33,963 bases of DNA, from NCBI GenBank assembly GCA_021201475.1, contig JAJQEV010000122.1, forward strand, positions 1 through 33,963, in the 5' to 3' direction. The position numbers were made by a program, and so were the translations under genes. Positions 1 to 7,058 of the stretch are shown one piece after another (the stretch's first letter is position 1; every line of letters starts with the position of its first letter). This stretch comes from Clostridiales bacterium. GTDB lineage: Bacteria > Bacillota > Clostridia > Oscillospirales > Oscillospiraceae. A model generated the notes under the pieces. The model worked only from the letters and a program-made list of their open reading frames with translations, was not told the DNA's origin and made no database searches.

Positions 1-75
1 AGGCAACAGACGATGTGACTTGATACCTGCTGAGACTGCCGCCTATGGCGGCTGGGGTACATTCTTGAGTTTCCA
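1..75 (+). promoter_or_regulatory. Lysine riboswitch (L box), 3' part only
   Basis: The window opens inside what looks like the 3' portion of a lysine riboswitch. The block ACTG, then the stem CCGCC-TAT-GGCGG, then CTGGGGTAC at about 34-60 matches the P5 helix and the conserved ACUG...CUGGgG joining segments of the family. The next genes are dapA and dapB of lysine synthesis, which are classic L-box targets. P1 to P3 lie outside the window, so the aptamer cannot be checked in full. The inferred role is to stop dapA-dapB expression when lysine is plentiful. Confidence 0.65.
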
Positions 76-80
76 TTGGT

Positions 81-121
81 CGTGCTAATCTGTTTTTCAG
101 CACGGAAACGCATTTTTCTTT
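81..121 (+). terminator. Putative riboswitch-controlled terminator
   Basis: CGTGCT at 81-86 can pair with AGCACG at 99-104, and a T-rich run (TTTTTCTTT) follows at 113-121. It lies directly after the riboswitch tail and before dapA, where an expression-platform terminator would be expected. The stem is short and the T run is 8 bases away, so the call is tentative. Confidence 0.4.
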
Positions 122-131
122 AAATAAACGA

Positions 132-161
132 AGCTTAATCTTTAAGCTGATGACATTTTTT
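132..161 (+). terminator. Second small hairpin with T run in the dapA leader
   Basis: AGCTTAA at 132-138 and TTAAGCT at 142-148 form a perfect 7-bp stem with a 3-base loop, followed by a T run at 156-161. It could be a second terminator or a transcript-processing hairpin in the same leader. Confidence 0.35.
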
Positions 162-176
162 GCAATCGTCTGTGTA

Positions 177-228
177 GGGGCGGCGGAAACCGCCCCCCGG
201 CAGCCGGAGGGAACCCCCGGCGGTTCCC
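177..228. repeat. Two GC-rich hairpins in the dapA leader
   Basis: GGGGCGG at 177-183 pairs with CCGCCCC at 190-196. GGGAACC at 209-215 pairs with GGTTCCC at 222-228. The rest of the leader up to the dapA ribosome site is C-rich with repeated CCAGCCAC/CAGCCACC words and shows no reading frame. The GGGAACC/GGTTCCC arms match the terminal heptamers of the inverted-repeat element found elsewhere in the window, which may be coincidence. Confidence 0.45.
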
Positions 229-321
229 CCACCAGCCACAAAATAGCCAACAGCCACCAACTCCGCCCCACAGGGGCCACCAGCCCACCTGGGCGCATTG
301 TATGAGAAAGGTTCTGATGCT

Positions 322-1215
322 ATGAAAACTCCCATTTTCACCGGCGCTTGCGTCGCCATCGTCACCCCGTTCACAGCCACCGGCGTGGACTATCCCAAGC
401 TGGCGGAGTTGATTGAATGGCAAATCGCCGCCGGTACCGACTGCATCTGCATCTGCGGCACCACCGGCGAGGGCTCCACCATGACCATGGAGGAGCATAA
501 GGAGGCCATCCGCTTCTGCTACGAGACGGTGAACCACCGCTGCAAGGTGCTGGCCGGTACGGGCTCCAACTGCACCGCCACCGCCCTGGAGCTGAGTCTC
601 TACGCGGAATCCTGCGGGGCGGACGGCCTGCTCATCGTCACCCCCTACTACAACAAGACCACCCAGAAGGGCCTGGTGGAGCATTACACCTACCTGGCCG
701 ACCGGGTACACACCCCCATCATCTGCTACAACGTCCCCAGCCGCACCGGCCTGAGCTTCACCGCCGAGACCTACGCCGCTCTGTCCAAGCACCCCATGAT
801 CAACGGGGTGAAGGAGGCCTCCGGCAACTTCGACCTGATTGCCCACACCCGGATGCTGTGCGGAGACGAGTTCAACATCTGGTCCGGTGAGGACGGCCAG
901 GTGGTGCCCCTGATGGCCTTAGGCGGCAAGGGGGTCATCTCGGTGGTGTCCAACGTAGCGCCGGAACTGATGGTGCGGGTCAGCCACCTGTGCCTGGAGG
1001 GGAACTACGCTGAAGCCGCCCTGGTGCAGACCCAGGAGGTCGTCCCCCTGTCCGACGCCCTGTTTATGGAGACGAACCCCATCCCCGTCAAGACTGCCCT
1101 GAACATGATGGGCAAGGGCGCGGGCATCCTGCGGATGCCGCTCTGCGCCATGACCGAGGAACATACCGAGAACCTCCGTGCGGCCTTGGTCAAGGCCGGT
1201 CTGCTGGACGCTTAA
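322..1215 (+). CDS. dapA: 4-hydroxy-tetrahydrodipicolinate synthase (DapA)
   Basis: DapA condenses pyruvate with aspartate semialdehyde, the first committed step of lysine and diaminopimelate synthesis in the cytoplasm. The 297-aa length is normal for this TIM-barrel family. Visible motifs are GTTGE at residues 46-50, the YYNK segment at 109-112, YNVPSRTG at 136-143 (catalytic Tyr136 and Arg141), and the Schiff-base lysine Lys164 in GVKEAS. The frame extends upstream to a TTG at 298, but the ATG at 322 has GAGAAAGG about 10 bases before it and begins the usual N-terminus (MKTPIFTGACVAIVTPF). It lies behind the lysine riboswitch and 18 bp before dapB, so the two are probably co-transcribed. 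Confidence 0.96.
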   Translation: MKTPIFTGACVAIVTPFTATGVDYPKLAELIEWQIAAGTDCICICGTTGEGSTMTMEEHKEAIRFCYETVNHRCKVLAGTGSNCTATALELSLYAESCGADGLLIVTPYYNKTTQKGLVEHYTYLADRVHTPIICYNVPSRTGLSFTAETYAALSKHPMINGVKEASGNFDLIAHTRMLCGDEFNIWSGEDGQVVPLMALGGKGVISVVSNVAPELMVRVSHLCLEGNYAEAALVQTQEVVPLSDALFMETNPIPVKTALNMMGKGAGILRMPLCAMTEEHTENLRAALVKAGLLDA

Positions 1216-1233
1216 AGAAGGAGGGTACGAAAG

Positions 1234-2004
1234 ATGCTTCAAATCGTCATCTCCGGCTGCAACGGCAAAATGGGCCAGGTGGTGGAGCAGATCTGCACCG
1301 CCGACCCGGAGCTCTCCGTGGCGGCTGGCTTTGATGTGAACACTGCCAGCCGGACCTATCCGGTGTACGCCGTCCCCGCCAACTACAGCGGCCCGGCGGA
1401 CTGCGTCATTGACTTCTCCTCCCCCAAGGCGCTGGACGGCCTGCTGGCCTACTGCCTTGACCGGAAGGTGCCTGTGGTGCTGGCCACCACCGGCTACTCC
1501 GAGGAGCAACTGGCCCAAATCGACAAGGCCGCCAAGCAAATCCCTGTGTTCCGCAGCGCCAATATGTCTCTGGGCATCAACGTGCTGCTGGAGCTGGTGA
1601 AGCAGGCTGCCGCCGTGCTGGGGGACAGCTATGACATTGAAATCGTGGAGCAGCACCATAACCGCAAGGTGGATGCCCCCTCCGGCACCGCGCTGATGAT
1701 TGCCGATGCCGCCCAGGAGGCCCTCAGCTATGACGCCGCCTACAACTATGGCCGCCACGACCGGCGTGAGGCCCGTCCCAAGAATGAAATCGGCATCAGC
1801 TCCGTCCGGGGCGGTACTATTGTGGGCGTCCATGAGGTGATATTCGCCGGACGGGACGAGGTCATTGAAATCAAACACACTGCCATGAGCCGGGAGATTT
1901 TCGCCAACGGCGCTGTAAAGGCCGCCAAGTACATGGCGGCGGTTTCCGCGCCTGGCCTGTACAACATGAGTCAGCTTGTGGCAGCCTCCGGAAAGGATGA
2001 GTAA
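1234..2004 (+). CDS. dapB: 4-hydroxy-tetrahydrodipicolinate reductase (DapB)
   Basis: DapB reduces the DapA product with NAD(P)H, the second dedicated step toward diaminopimelate and lysine. The 256-aa protein begins with the dinucleotide-binding loop GCNGKMGQ at residues 8-15. It carries DFS at 60-62, ATTGYS at 84-89, and the family signature EQHHNRKVDAPSGTA at 139-153, with catalytic His141/His142 and Lys145. An AAGGAGGG site sits just before the ATG. It follows dapA by 18 bp and is followed after 3 bp by the ACT-domain gene, so the three probably form one riboswitch-controlled transcript. Confidence 0.96.
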   Translation: MLQIVISGCNGKMGQVVEQICTADPELSVAAGFDVNTASRTYPVYAVPANYSGPADCVIDFSSPKALDGLLAYCLDRKVPVVLATTGYSEEQLAQIDKAAKQIPVFRSANMSLGINVLLELVKQAAAVLGDSYDIEIVEQHHNRKVDAPSGTALMIADAAQEALSYDAAYNYGRHDRREARPKNEIGISSVRGGTIVGVHEVIFAGRDEVIEIKHTAMSREIFANGAVKAAKYMAAVSAPGLYNMSQLVAASGKDE

Positions 2005-2007
2005 CAG

Positions 2008-2493
2008 ATGAGCGCAGCAATTTCCAAAATCACTTACGCCAATAACATCACCCTCATTACCCTGGCCGACCTGCCCTGTGACAGCGCGGTGGTGGCCAGC
2101 GTGCTGACCGCCTTTGCCCAGGCCCAGGTGGATGTGGACATGATTTCCCAGACCGCACCCCAGGGCGGGGAGATGCGTCTTAGCTTCACCATCTCCGACG
2201 ACTCCCTGGGAGACGCCCTGACCATTCTGGGCGGCCTGCGGAAGGAGCATCCCTCCATCAAGCCGGAGGTGCTGCCCGGCAACTGCAAGCTGGGCTTCTT
2301 TGACAACGGTATGCTCCACTGCCCCGGCGTGGCGGCAGATGTGTTCTCCACCCTCAGCGGGGCGGGGATTCAGATGGAGTTGATTACCACCTCGGAGGTG
2401 GACATCTCCCTGCTGGTGGCCGCCCACTACGCCGCCGATGCCCTGCGGCTGGTGGAGCAGGTTTACGGCACCACCCCTGTGGAAAGCATCTGA
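2008..2493 (+). CDS. Stand-alone ACT-domain protein, aspartokinase regulatory-domain type
   Basis: This 161-aa protein looks like the C-terminal regulatory half of aspartate kinase without the kinase domain. Residues 1-75 form one ACT-like unit, with VDVDMISQTAP typical of aspartokinase. Residues 80-155 form a second, with GVAADVFSTLSGAGIQMELITTSE, also typical of aspartokinase, here split around residues 110-135: GVAADVFSTLSGAGI then QMELITTSEVDIS. ACT domains of this kind bind lysine or threonine. The gene starts 3 bp after dapB. Known family behaviour suggests an amino-acid-sensing partner for a separate aspartokinase, or a relic of one; no catalytic residues are present. Its position in a lysine operon is inference for lysine sensing, not proof. 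Confidence 0.85.
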   Translation: MSAAISKITYANNITLITLADLPCDSAVVASVLTAFAQAQVDVDMISQTAPQGGEMRLSFTISDDSLGDALTILGGLRKEHPSIKPEVLPGNCKLGFFDNGMLHCPGVAADVFSTLSGAGIQMELITTSEVDISLLVAAHYAADALRLVEQVYGTTPVESI

Positions 2494-2519
2494 AAGCGCA
2501 GCCAATCAAAGAATCGCAT

Positions 2520-2555
2520 ACGAGCCTCGGCAAGCTGCCGGGGTTCGTGTTGTTT
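2520..2555 (+). terminator. Intrinsic terminator of the dapA-dapB-ACT operon
   Basis: ACGA-CC-CGGCA at 2520-2532 pairs with TGCCG-GG-TCGT at about 2536-2548, leaving small mismatches, and GTTGTTT follows. It separates the lysine genes from the ubiX pair. The T run is broken, so partial read-through is plausible. Confidence 0.6.
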
Positions 2556-2583
2556 ACGATGGAAAGAGAAAGGAAGTGGCCCC

Positions 2584-3162
2584 ATGAAGCAGCAGCCCAA
2601 ACGCCTTGTGGTAGGGGTCAGCGGCGCTTCCGGCGCGCCGCTGGCCGTCGCCCTCCTCCGGACCCTGAAACAAACCCCACTGGAAAGCCATCTCATCATC
2701 ACCCACGGCGCAGAGCTGACCCTGGAGCAGGAGTGTGGCATCACCGCCGGGGACCTGGGAGCGCTGGCCGACGCCGTCTATGACAACCACAGCATCGGGG
2801 ACGGCCCCGCCAGCGGCACCTTCGCCGCCGAGGGGATGGTGGTGGTACCGTGCAGCATGAAAACCGTGGCGGGCATTCACTCCGGCTACAGCGACACCCT
2901 GCTCCTCCGGGCCGCCGACGTGACGCTGAAGGAACGGCGCAAGCTGGTGCTGGTGCCCCGGGAGTGCCCCCTCTCCACGCTGCACCTGCGGAATTTATAT
3001 GAGCTGTCCCAGATGGGGGCGGTAATCCTCCCTCCTGTTCTCAGCTATTACCACCATCCGGACAGCCTGGACGATATGAACACCCACATTGTAGGGAAGA
3101 TTCTGGCCCAGTTCGGGGTGGAGCCGGAGGATGCCTACCACTGGGAGGGCCTCCGGCCATGA
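2584..3162 (+). CDS. ubiX: UbiX-family flavin prenyltransferase
   Basis: UbiX enzymes attach a dimethylallyl group to FMN and make prenylated FMN, the cofactor of UbiD-type decarboxylases. The 192-aa length is typical. The N-terminus KRLVVGVSGASGAPLA is the flavoprotein signature. VVVPCSMKTVAGIHSGYSD and the later LVLVPRECPLSTLHLRN stretch are also typical of the family and carry the FMN and prenyl-phosphate binding residues. An AAGGAAG site precedes the ATG. The stop overlaps the start of the next gene (ATGA), an LpdD-like partner, so the pair is translationally coupled. No ubiD-like decarboxylase is present in this window. Confidence 0.93.
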   Translation: MKQQPKRLVVGVSGASGAPLAVALLRTLKQTPLESHLIITHGAELTLEQECGITAGDLGALADAVYDNHSIGDGPASGTFAAEGMVVVPCSMKTVAGIHSGYSDTLLLRAADVTLKERRKLVLVPRECPLSTLHLRNLYELSQMGAVILPPVLSYYHHPDSLDDMNTHIVGKILAQFGVEPEDAYHWEGLRP

Positions 3163-3551
3163 AGTCGCTGCACTTTGAAACCGTTGTTCTGTCAAAAACC
3201 ATTACGGTGGATCTGCTTCTGGCGGGGAGCGACTGGAACGTGCTGATTTCCGGCGGGGACAAGCCCCATGTGGGCAGCATCAGCGTGGCCCGCCCTGACC
3301 GGTCAGGCGAGGTCAGCCTGGAGAAGATTGTCCTCCCCTCCCACAAGGACGACTATGTCGGCGACCGGTACGCTGCGGCCCTGGCCGCCGTGACGGGGCA
3401 GACCGTGGCGGTGTCCTGCGGCATCCACTATGACGGCCTCTCCAAATTGGGCATTGCCCAGGTGATGGAGGCCATGGAAGCGCTGTTGACCGAGGTCTGC
3501 GCCGCCCTGGGCGGCCAGATGCCGGAAACCGATGATTTCACGAAAAGATAA
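3159..3551 (+). CDS. LpdD-like protein (proposed prenylated-flavin chaperone)
   Basis: This 130-aa protein resembles the small D subunit or LpdD protein found beside gallate and hydroxybenzoate decarboxylases, thought to help load or mature prenylated FMN. The features used are the size, the segment LLAGSDWNVLISGGDKPHVG near residues 20-40, and GIHYDGLSKLGIAQV near 90-104. Its ATG overlaps the ubiX stop by 4 bp, which fits a shared cofactor task. The identification rests on family memory and on this gene order. It shows no membrane segment or signal peptide. Confidence 0.7.
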   Translation: MKSLHFETVVLSKTITVDLLLAGSDWNVLISGGDKPHVGSISVARPDRSGEVSLEKIVLPSHKDDYVGDRYAAALAAVTGQTVAVSCGIHYDGLSKLGIAQVMEAMEALLTEVCAALGGQMPETDDFTKR

Positions 3552-3552
3552 A

Positions 3553-3581
3553 TTGACAGCGGCGTGAATGTCTGGTAAAAT
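3553..3581 (+). promoter_or_regulatory. Sigma-A promoter of fabH
   Basis: TTGACA at 3553-3558 and TAAAAT at 3576-3581 are separated by exactly 17 bases. This is a near-consensus vegetative promoter immediately after the LpdD-like gene and about 60 bases before the fabH start. Confidence 0.8.
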
Positions 3582-3643
3582 AGTTGTGTATGAGTGACTG
3601 AACCCTGCTTCTCGCAGCATTGGAATCATAAAGGAGTTTCACC

Positions 3644-4600
3644 ATGAGCTTTAAAATCGTTGGCACAGGGAGCTATGTGCCGGAGCATATTGTGACAAAT
3701 GATGACTTGACCCTGTTTTTGGACACCTCAGATGAGTGGATTCGCAGCCGCAGCGGCATTGAGCAGCGCCATGTTGTGACGAATGAGACCACCTCTGAGC
3801 TGGCCACCAAGGCCGCCCAGGCTGCCTTGGAAAACGCAGGGGCAGACATCAGCGAAATCGACATGATTCTCTGCGCCACTGTCAGCGGTGAATACGTCAG
3901 CCCTTCCCTGGCCTGCATGGTGCAGCACAATCTGGGGGCACAGTGCCCCTGCCTCGACCTGAATGCAGCCTGCACCGCCTGGATTTATCTGATGGACACC
4001 GCCGCCGCCTTCTTCTGCAAGGGCGGTATCCGGAAAATGCTGGTGATCGGCGCGGAGAGCATGAGCCGCATCATGAACTGGCATGAGCGCTCCACCTGCG
4101 TCCTGTTCGGCGACGGAGCCGCCGCCGTTGTGCTGGAGCCGGGTGACAACTATATTACCTCCGTCTTTCAGGTGCAGGGCGGGGACGATGTCATTGCCAT
4201 CCCCACCAAGAAGGGCATCTCCCCCTGGTATGACCGGCAGGAGAAGGAGCCGCTGGTGCATATGAACGGGCAGGAAACCTACAAGTTCGCCGTCAGCAAC
4301 TTCCCCAAACGCATCGCCGAGGTGGTGGAGAAGGCCGGGCTCAAGCAGAGCGATGTGGACTGGGTCATCCCCCATCAGGCCAACAAGCGCATCATTGACG
4401 GCGCGGCCCGCCGGATGAAGGACATCCCTGCAGATCACTTCTGCGTCAACATTCAGAAGTACGGCAACACCTCCGCCGCCAGCATCCCGCTGGTGCTGGA
4501 TGAGTGGAACCGGGCGGACCGGTTCCAGCCCGGCGACCTGATCGCCATGGCCGCCTTTGGCGGCGGGCTGTCCAGTGCGGCCTGCCTGATTCGCTGGTAA
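3644..4600 (+). CDS. fabH: Beta-ketoacyl-ACP synthase III (FabH)
   Basis: FabH condenses an acyl-CoA with malonyl-ACP to start fatty acid synthesis. The 318-aa protein carries the full catalytic set: Cys110 in NAACTAW, His244 in PHQANKRI and Asn274 in YGNTSAAS. The C-terminal GLSSAACLIRW is also typical. The start is fixed by AAAGGAG 7 bases before the ATG. It has its own promoter and is followed by a strong terminator, so it is a single-gene unit. No acp, fabD, fabF or fabK gene lies beside it here. It may be the housekeeping enzyme or a second copy; the window cannot tell. Confidence 0.93.
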   Translation: MSFKIVGTGSYVPEHIVTNDDLTLFLDTSDEWIRSRSGIEQRHVVTNETTSELATKAAQAALENAGADISEIDMILCATVSGEYVSPSLACMVQHNLGAQCPCLDLNAACTAWIYLMDTAAAFFCKGGIRKMLVIGAESMSRIMNWHERSTCVLFGDGAAAVVLEPGDNYITSVFQVQGGDDVIAIPTKKGISPWYDRQEKEPLVHMNGQETYKFAVSNFPKRIAEVVEKAGLKQSDVDWVIPHQANKRIIDGAARRMKDIPADHFCVNIQKYGNTSAASIPLVLDEWNRADRFQPGDLIAMAAFGGGLSSAACLIRW

Positions 4601-4666
4601 AGGGGTTCCGCTGTCCGTTCAAGTACAGGCGGGAATGGAACCGCTGTATAACTGCATAAGCTGCAA

Positions 4667-4696
4667 AGCGGCGGGGAGGATTCCTCGCCGCTTTTT
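4667..4696 (+). terminator. Strong intrinsic terminator after fabH
   Basis: An 11-bp stem (4667-4677 with 4682-4692, one G-T pair) with a 4-base loop is followed directly by TTTTT. It ends the fabH transcript. Confidence 0.88.
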
Positions 4697-4817
4697 AGCG
4701 CGAATGTTCGTATGTCAGCAGGCATACATGGCGGGACGTTTGTTAAGGGTTCCCTAACAGGATAGCTGCTTGCTCACCTCTTGAAAAAAATTCCAACACT
4801 TTTAAAAATACTGATGG

Positions 4818-4846
4818 TTGCATCCGGACAAACTGTCTTCTATAAT
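4818..4846 (+). promoter_or_regulatory. Sigma-A promoter of the flavodoxin operon
   Basis: TTGCAT at 4818-4823 and a perfect TATAAT at 4841-4846 are spaced by 17 bases. The flavodoxin start lies about 55 bases downstream of the predicted transcription start. Confidence 0.75.
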
Positions 4847-4907
4847 AAAATACAACAGCATGACGGATTTTTAAAATGCCAAAATGAAGAAAGGAACTCG
4901 GAGTGTC

Positions 4908-5348
4908 ATGAATATTCAGGTCATATATCATTCGCAGGGCGGCAATACGAAAAAGGTCGCGGAGACGATAGCGCAAGAATTAAAAGTAACTGCGTTACCC
5001 ATTGAACAGGCGCAGGATATTTGCCGGGAACCGGTCGATTTGCTGCTGATCGGAGACGGAATGTACTTCGGCGGGATGTCCGGTGGGATGAAGCGATTTA
5101 TTGATGCACTGGAGCCGCAGAAAATTAAAAAGGCCGCTGTCTTCTCTACGTCGGGCGGTTCCTGGCCAATGGGTCCTGCCGGATTAAAGAAACGGCTGAC
5201 AGCGCGTACTATCTCGGTGCTGGAGCAGTCGTTCAAATGTCACGGAAGCGCATTCGGCGTGGCCTTTCCGTCCCATCCCAATGAGACAGATTTGAACAAC
5301 GCCAGAAAATTTGCACGTTCGGTAGCAGAGAGCATAAAGGAGGGATGA
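4908..5348 (+). CDS. Flavodoxin-family protein
   Basis: This is a predicted small FMN-binding electron carrier or flavodoxin-like oxidoreductase. The N-terminus MNIQVIYHSQGGNTKKVAE has the phosphate-binding loop between strand 1 and helix 1. LLIGDGMYFGGMSGGMKRFIDAL, here residues about 50-72, is a typical second FMN loop; the core is GDGMYFGGMSGGM. The length is 146 aa from the ATG at 4908, chosen because it gives the standard flavodoxin start. An in-frame ATG at 4884 would add eight residues. It is the first gene of a three-gene plus-strand group and ends 3 bp before the HXXEE gene. Confidence 0.82.
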   Translation: MNIQVIYHSQGGNTKKVAETIAQELKVTALPIEQAQDICREPVDLLLIGDGMYFGGMSGGMKRFIDALEPQKIKKAAVFSTSGGSWPMGPAGLKKRLTARTISVLEQSFKCHGSAFGVAFPSHPNETDLNNARKFARSVAESIKEG

Positions 5349-5351
5349 TGC

Positions 5352-5963
5352 GTGGAACAGTTTATGAGAAAGTACAGCTTCTGGCTGACCTCACTGCTGG
5401 GTGTCGTTGCGCTAATCATCCTGGTCGTCGGCTGGAACCAGATTGATATGCTGCGCAAGCTGCCCATCATGTACATTGTGGCGCTTGCCCTGCATGAGGC
5501 AGAGGAACTGAAACTGCCGGGGGGATTTATTGAACTGGTCACAGATATGACCGGACTGCAATTAAAGAATCTCGGCATGGCGAAGCTCGGATTGTTCCTG
5601 TTTACCCTTTATGCGACGGTTCTTCCTGTGTTTCTTGCCGGATGGGTTTGGCCGGTCATGTCAACACTGTTCATCGGCATTGTGGAAATCATCATGCACC
5701 TGGCCGCCGCCCGGATTAACAAAGAAAGATTTTACTCACCGGGGCTGATTACCGCCGTCTTTGTTCAATTTCCAGTAGCTGTCTACGGTTACTACTACCT
5801 CTATTCCAACGGCCTGGTCAGAGGCATCTATTGGCTGTGGGCGATTCTGCTCCTGATCGTTCCGTTGCTGCTGATTCAGAGAGCTATTGTTGTAACAAGC
5901 GGGCTGAGTTACAGGGAATTTATGAATGACGCCCGAAAATCGTTATTCTCGAAGCAAAAATAA
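5352..5963 (+). CDS. HXXEE-domain integral membrane protein
   Basis: The 203-aa protein has about six hydrophobic segments and the motif His48-x-x-Glu51-Glu52 in ALHEAEEL, which names the HXXEE family. The biochemical role of that family is unknown; a membrane-embedded metal or acid-base site is a common guess. The start is a GTG at 5352 with AGGAGGG 7-8 bases upstream; an in-frame ATG at 5364 would also leave the domain intact. It begins 3 bp after the flavodoxin gene and probably shares its transcript. Confidence 0.75.
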   Translation: MEQFMRKYSFWLTSLLGVVALIILVVGWNQIDMLRKLPIMYIVALALHEAEELKLPGGFIELVTDMTGLQLKNLGMAKLGLFLFTLYATVLPVFLAGWVWPVMSTLFIGIVEIIMHLAAARINKERFYSPGLITAVFVQFPVAVYGYYYLYSNGLVRGIYWLWAILLLIVPLLLIQRAIVVTSGLSYREFMNDARKSLFSKQK

Positions 5964-6010
5964 ATACTGGACTGATGTACAGCCAGCAAAATAATGGAAG
6001 GAGAACCATA

Positions 6011-6508
6011 ATGAAAGTTCAACTCGTAGCAAACTTATCCGCAAACGGCCAGCTGATTCTGGCGGCACAGGCAAACGCTTATCAGGCTCCCCAGGAGATT
6101 TCCGGTATGGGATTTGCCAAAGCCATCGAATGTGGGAACGTCATCCTGGGGCTGACTACTTATCAGATGTTTGCCGCAATGATGAAGGACGTGCTGGATA
6201 CCCTGGAAGTAGTAGTCATGAATCCGGAGGACATCGATGCTGATGTTTATACGGCGAAAAGCGCAGAAGACGCCGTCGCCTATCTCGAAGGGAAAGGATT
6301 TGCAAACGCCTGCGTTGTCGGCGGCACGATGACCTTCAATTCCTTCCTCGGTGCGGGCCTTGCGGATGATCTGTACTTCAATCTGTTCCCTGTTGTGATT
6401 CACGGCGGCGGTGTGTTGGAAACAGAAGCAGACAAGGCGTTTGAATACACACTTGCAGACGCGAAACCGTTTGGTGACGTCGCTACACTGCATTTTGTCA
6501 AAAAGTAA
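6011..6508 (+). CDS. Dihydrofolate reductase / RibD C-terminal domain family protein
   Basis: This 165-aa protein has the fold signature of RibD_C/DHFR-like reductases: an N-terminal strand (MKVQLVANLSANGQLIL), then a nucleotide-binding segment NACVVGGTMTFNSFL near residues 97-111, and a C-terminal strand ending in TLHFVKK. Members bind NADPH, but most have unknown substrates. GGAAGGAG lies 8 bases before the ATG at 6011. It follows the HXXEE gene by 47 bp. Together with the flavodoxin it suggests a small redox operon, which is inference. Confidence 0.75.
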   Translation: MKVQLVANLSANGQLILAAQANAYQAPQEISGMGFAKAIECGNVILGLTTYQMFAAMMKDVLDTLEVVVMNPEDIDADVYTAKSAEDAVAYLEGKGFANACVVGGTMTFNSFLGAGLADDLYFNLFPVVIHGGGVLETEADKAFEYTLADAKPFGDVATLHFVKK

Positions 6509-6765
6509 GCGTTACTTCCACCCGGCAGATTGCTGCATCAAAGCGGACTTTGGCACCGCTGTTCCGGAATTTGCCCACGACAACTTGGCATCTCAAACAG
6601 GTTTTTCCTGCTTCAGCCGTTCCTCATATCGTTCCTGCGCTGTTTTAAAGGACTTCCCCGGAAAGCAACTCCCTGTGTAGCCGCTTATAGACAGGCGTCA
6701 GATACTGCTCCCAGTACAGTCCCTTGCTTCGGTCCCTCCTGTGAAGGGGTGCGAATTAAGCCGGA
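6509..6765. other. Gene-free stretch with a possible coding relic
   Basis: No plausible gene was found. On the minus strand a short stretch at about 6660-6745 reads GLYWEQYLTPVYKRLHREL before a stop, and a neighbouring frame reads ERYEERLKQEKPV. This looks like the remains of a decayed gene, but no family is recognised. Confidence 0.3.
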
Positions 6766-6797
6766 TTAAGCCAGGCGGCTACAGCCGCCTGGCTTAA
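6766..6797. terminator. Perfect 14-bp hairpin between convergent genes
   Basis: Bases 6766-6779 (TTAAGCCAGGCGGC) are the exact complement of 6784-6797, with the loop TACA. It lies between the plus-strand reductase operon and the minus-strand DUF6440 gene, whose stop is at 6834. On the minus strand it is about 37 bases after that stop. It has no clear T run, so it may be a bidirectional terminator or a mobile repeat hairpin. Confidence 0.6.
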
Positions 6798-6833
6798 CGC
6801 ATTTAATTTCAGGTCGTTCGGGCGGCGCAGCCG

Positions 6834-7043
6834 TCAGTCGCTCCAGGACGGCTCCTTTGGCTCCGGCCTCCACAGGAGGGGCTTGCCCTCGCTGTCCAGC
6901 AGGGGCGTCACCCCCATGCCGTAGCCGCTTTTCACCACGAGATACTGGATGCGGGTGGTTTTGTCCACCAGAATGTTCACCTCTGTTGCCCAGTCGGAGC
7001 CCTCCTTGTAGACCCGATCAAACCGCTTTTCCTTTTTTGCCAT
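6834..7043 (-). CDS. DUF6440 family protein
   Basis: A 69-aa protein of unknown function. The pattern KRFDRVYKEG, then LVDKTTRIQYLVVKSGYG, then TPLLDSEGKPL fits the DUF6440 family of small Firmicutes proteins. It is predicted to be a small beta-rich soluble protein with no signal or membrane segment. AGGAGG lies 8 bases before the ATG. It follows the DUF3169 gene by 15 bp on the same strand and is the last gene of a three-gene unit headed by the XRE regulator. Confidence 0.75.
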   Translation of the reverse strand: MAKKEKRFDRVYKEGSDWATEVNILVDKTTRIQYLVVKSGYGMGVTPLLDSEGKPLLWRPEPKEPSWSD

Positions 7044-7058
7044 GTTATTTTCCTCCTA

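Noticed and set aside
919-2505. A 528-codon open frame on the minus strand opposite dapA, dapB and the ACT gene.
   Set aside because: It is Gly/His/Leu-rich and low in complexity, as expected from the reverse strand of GC-rich genes, and it covers three certain genes.
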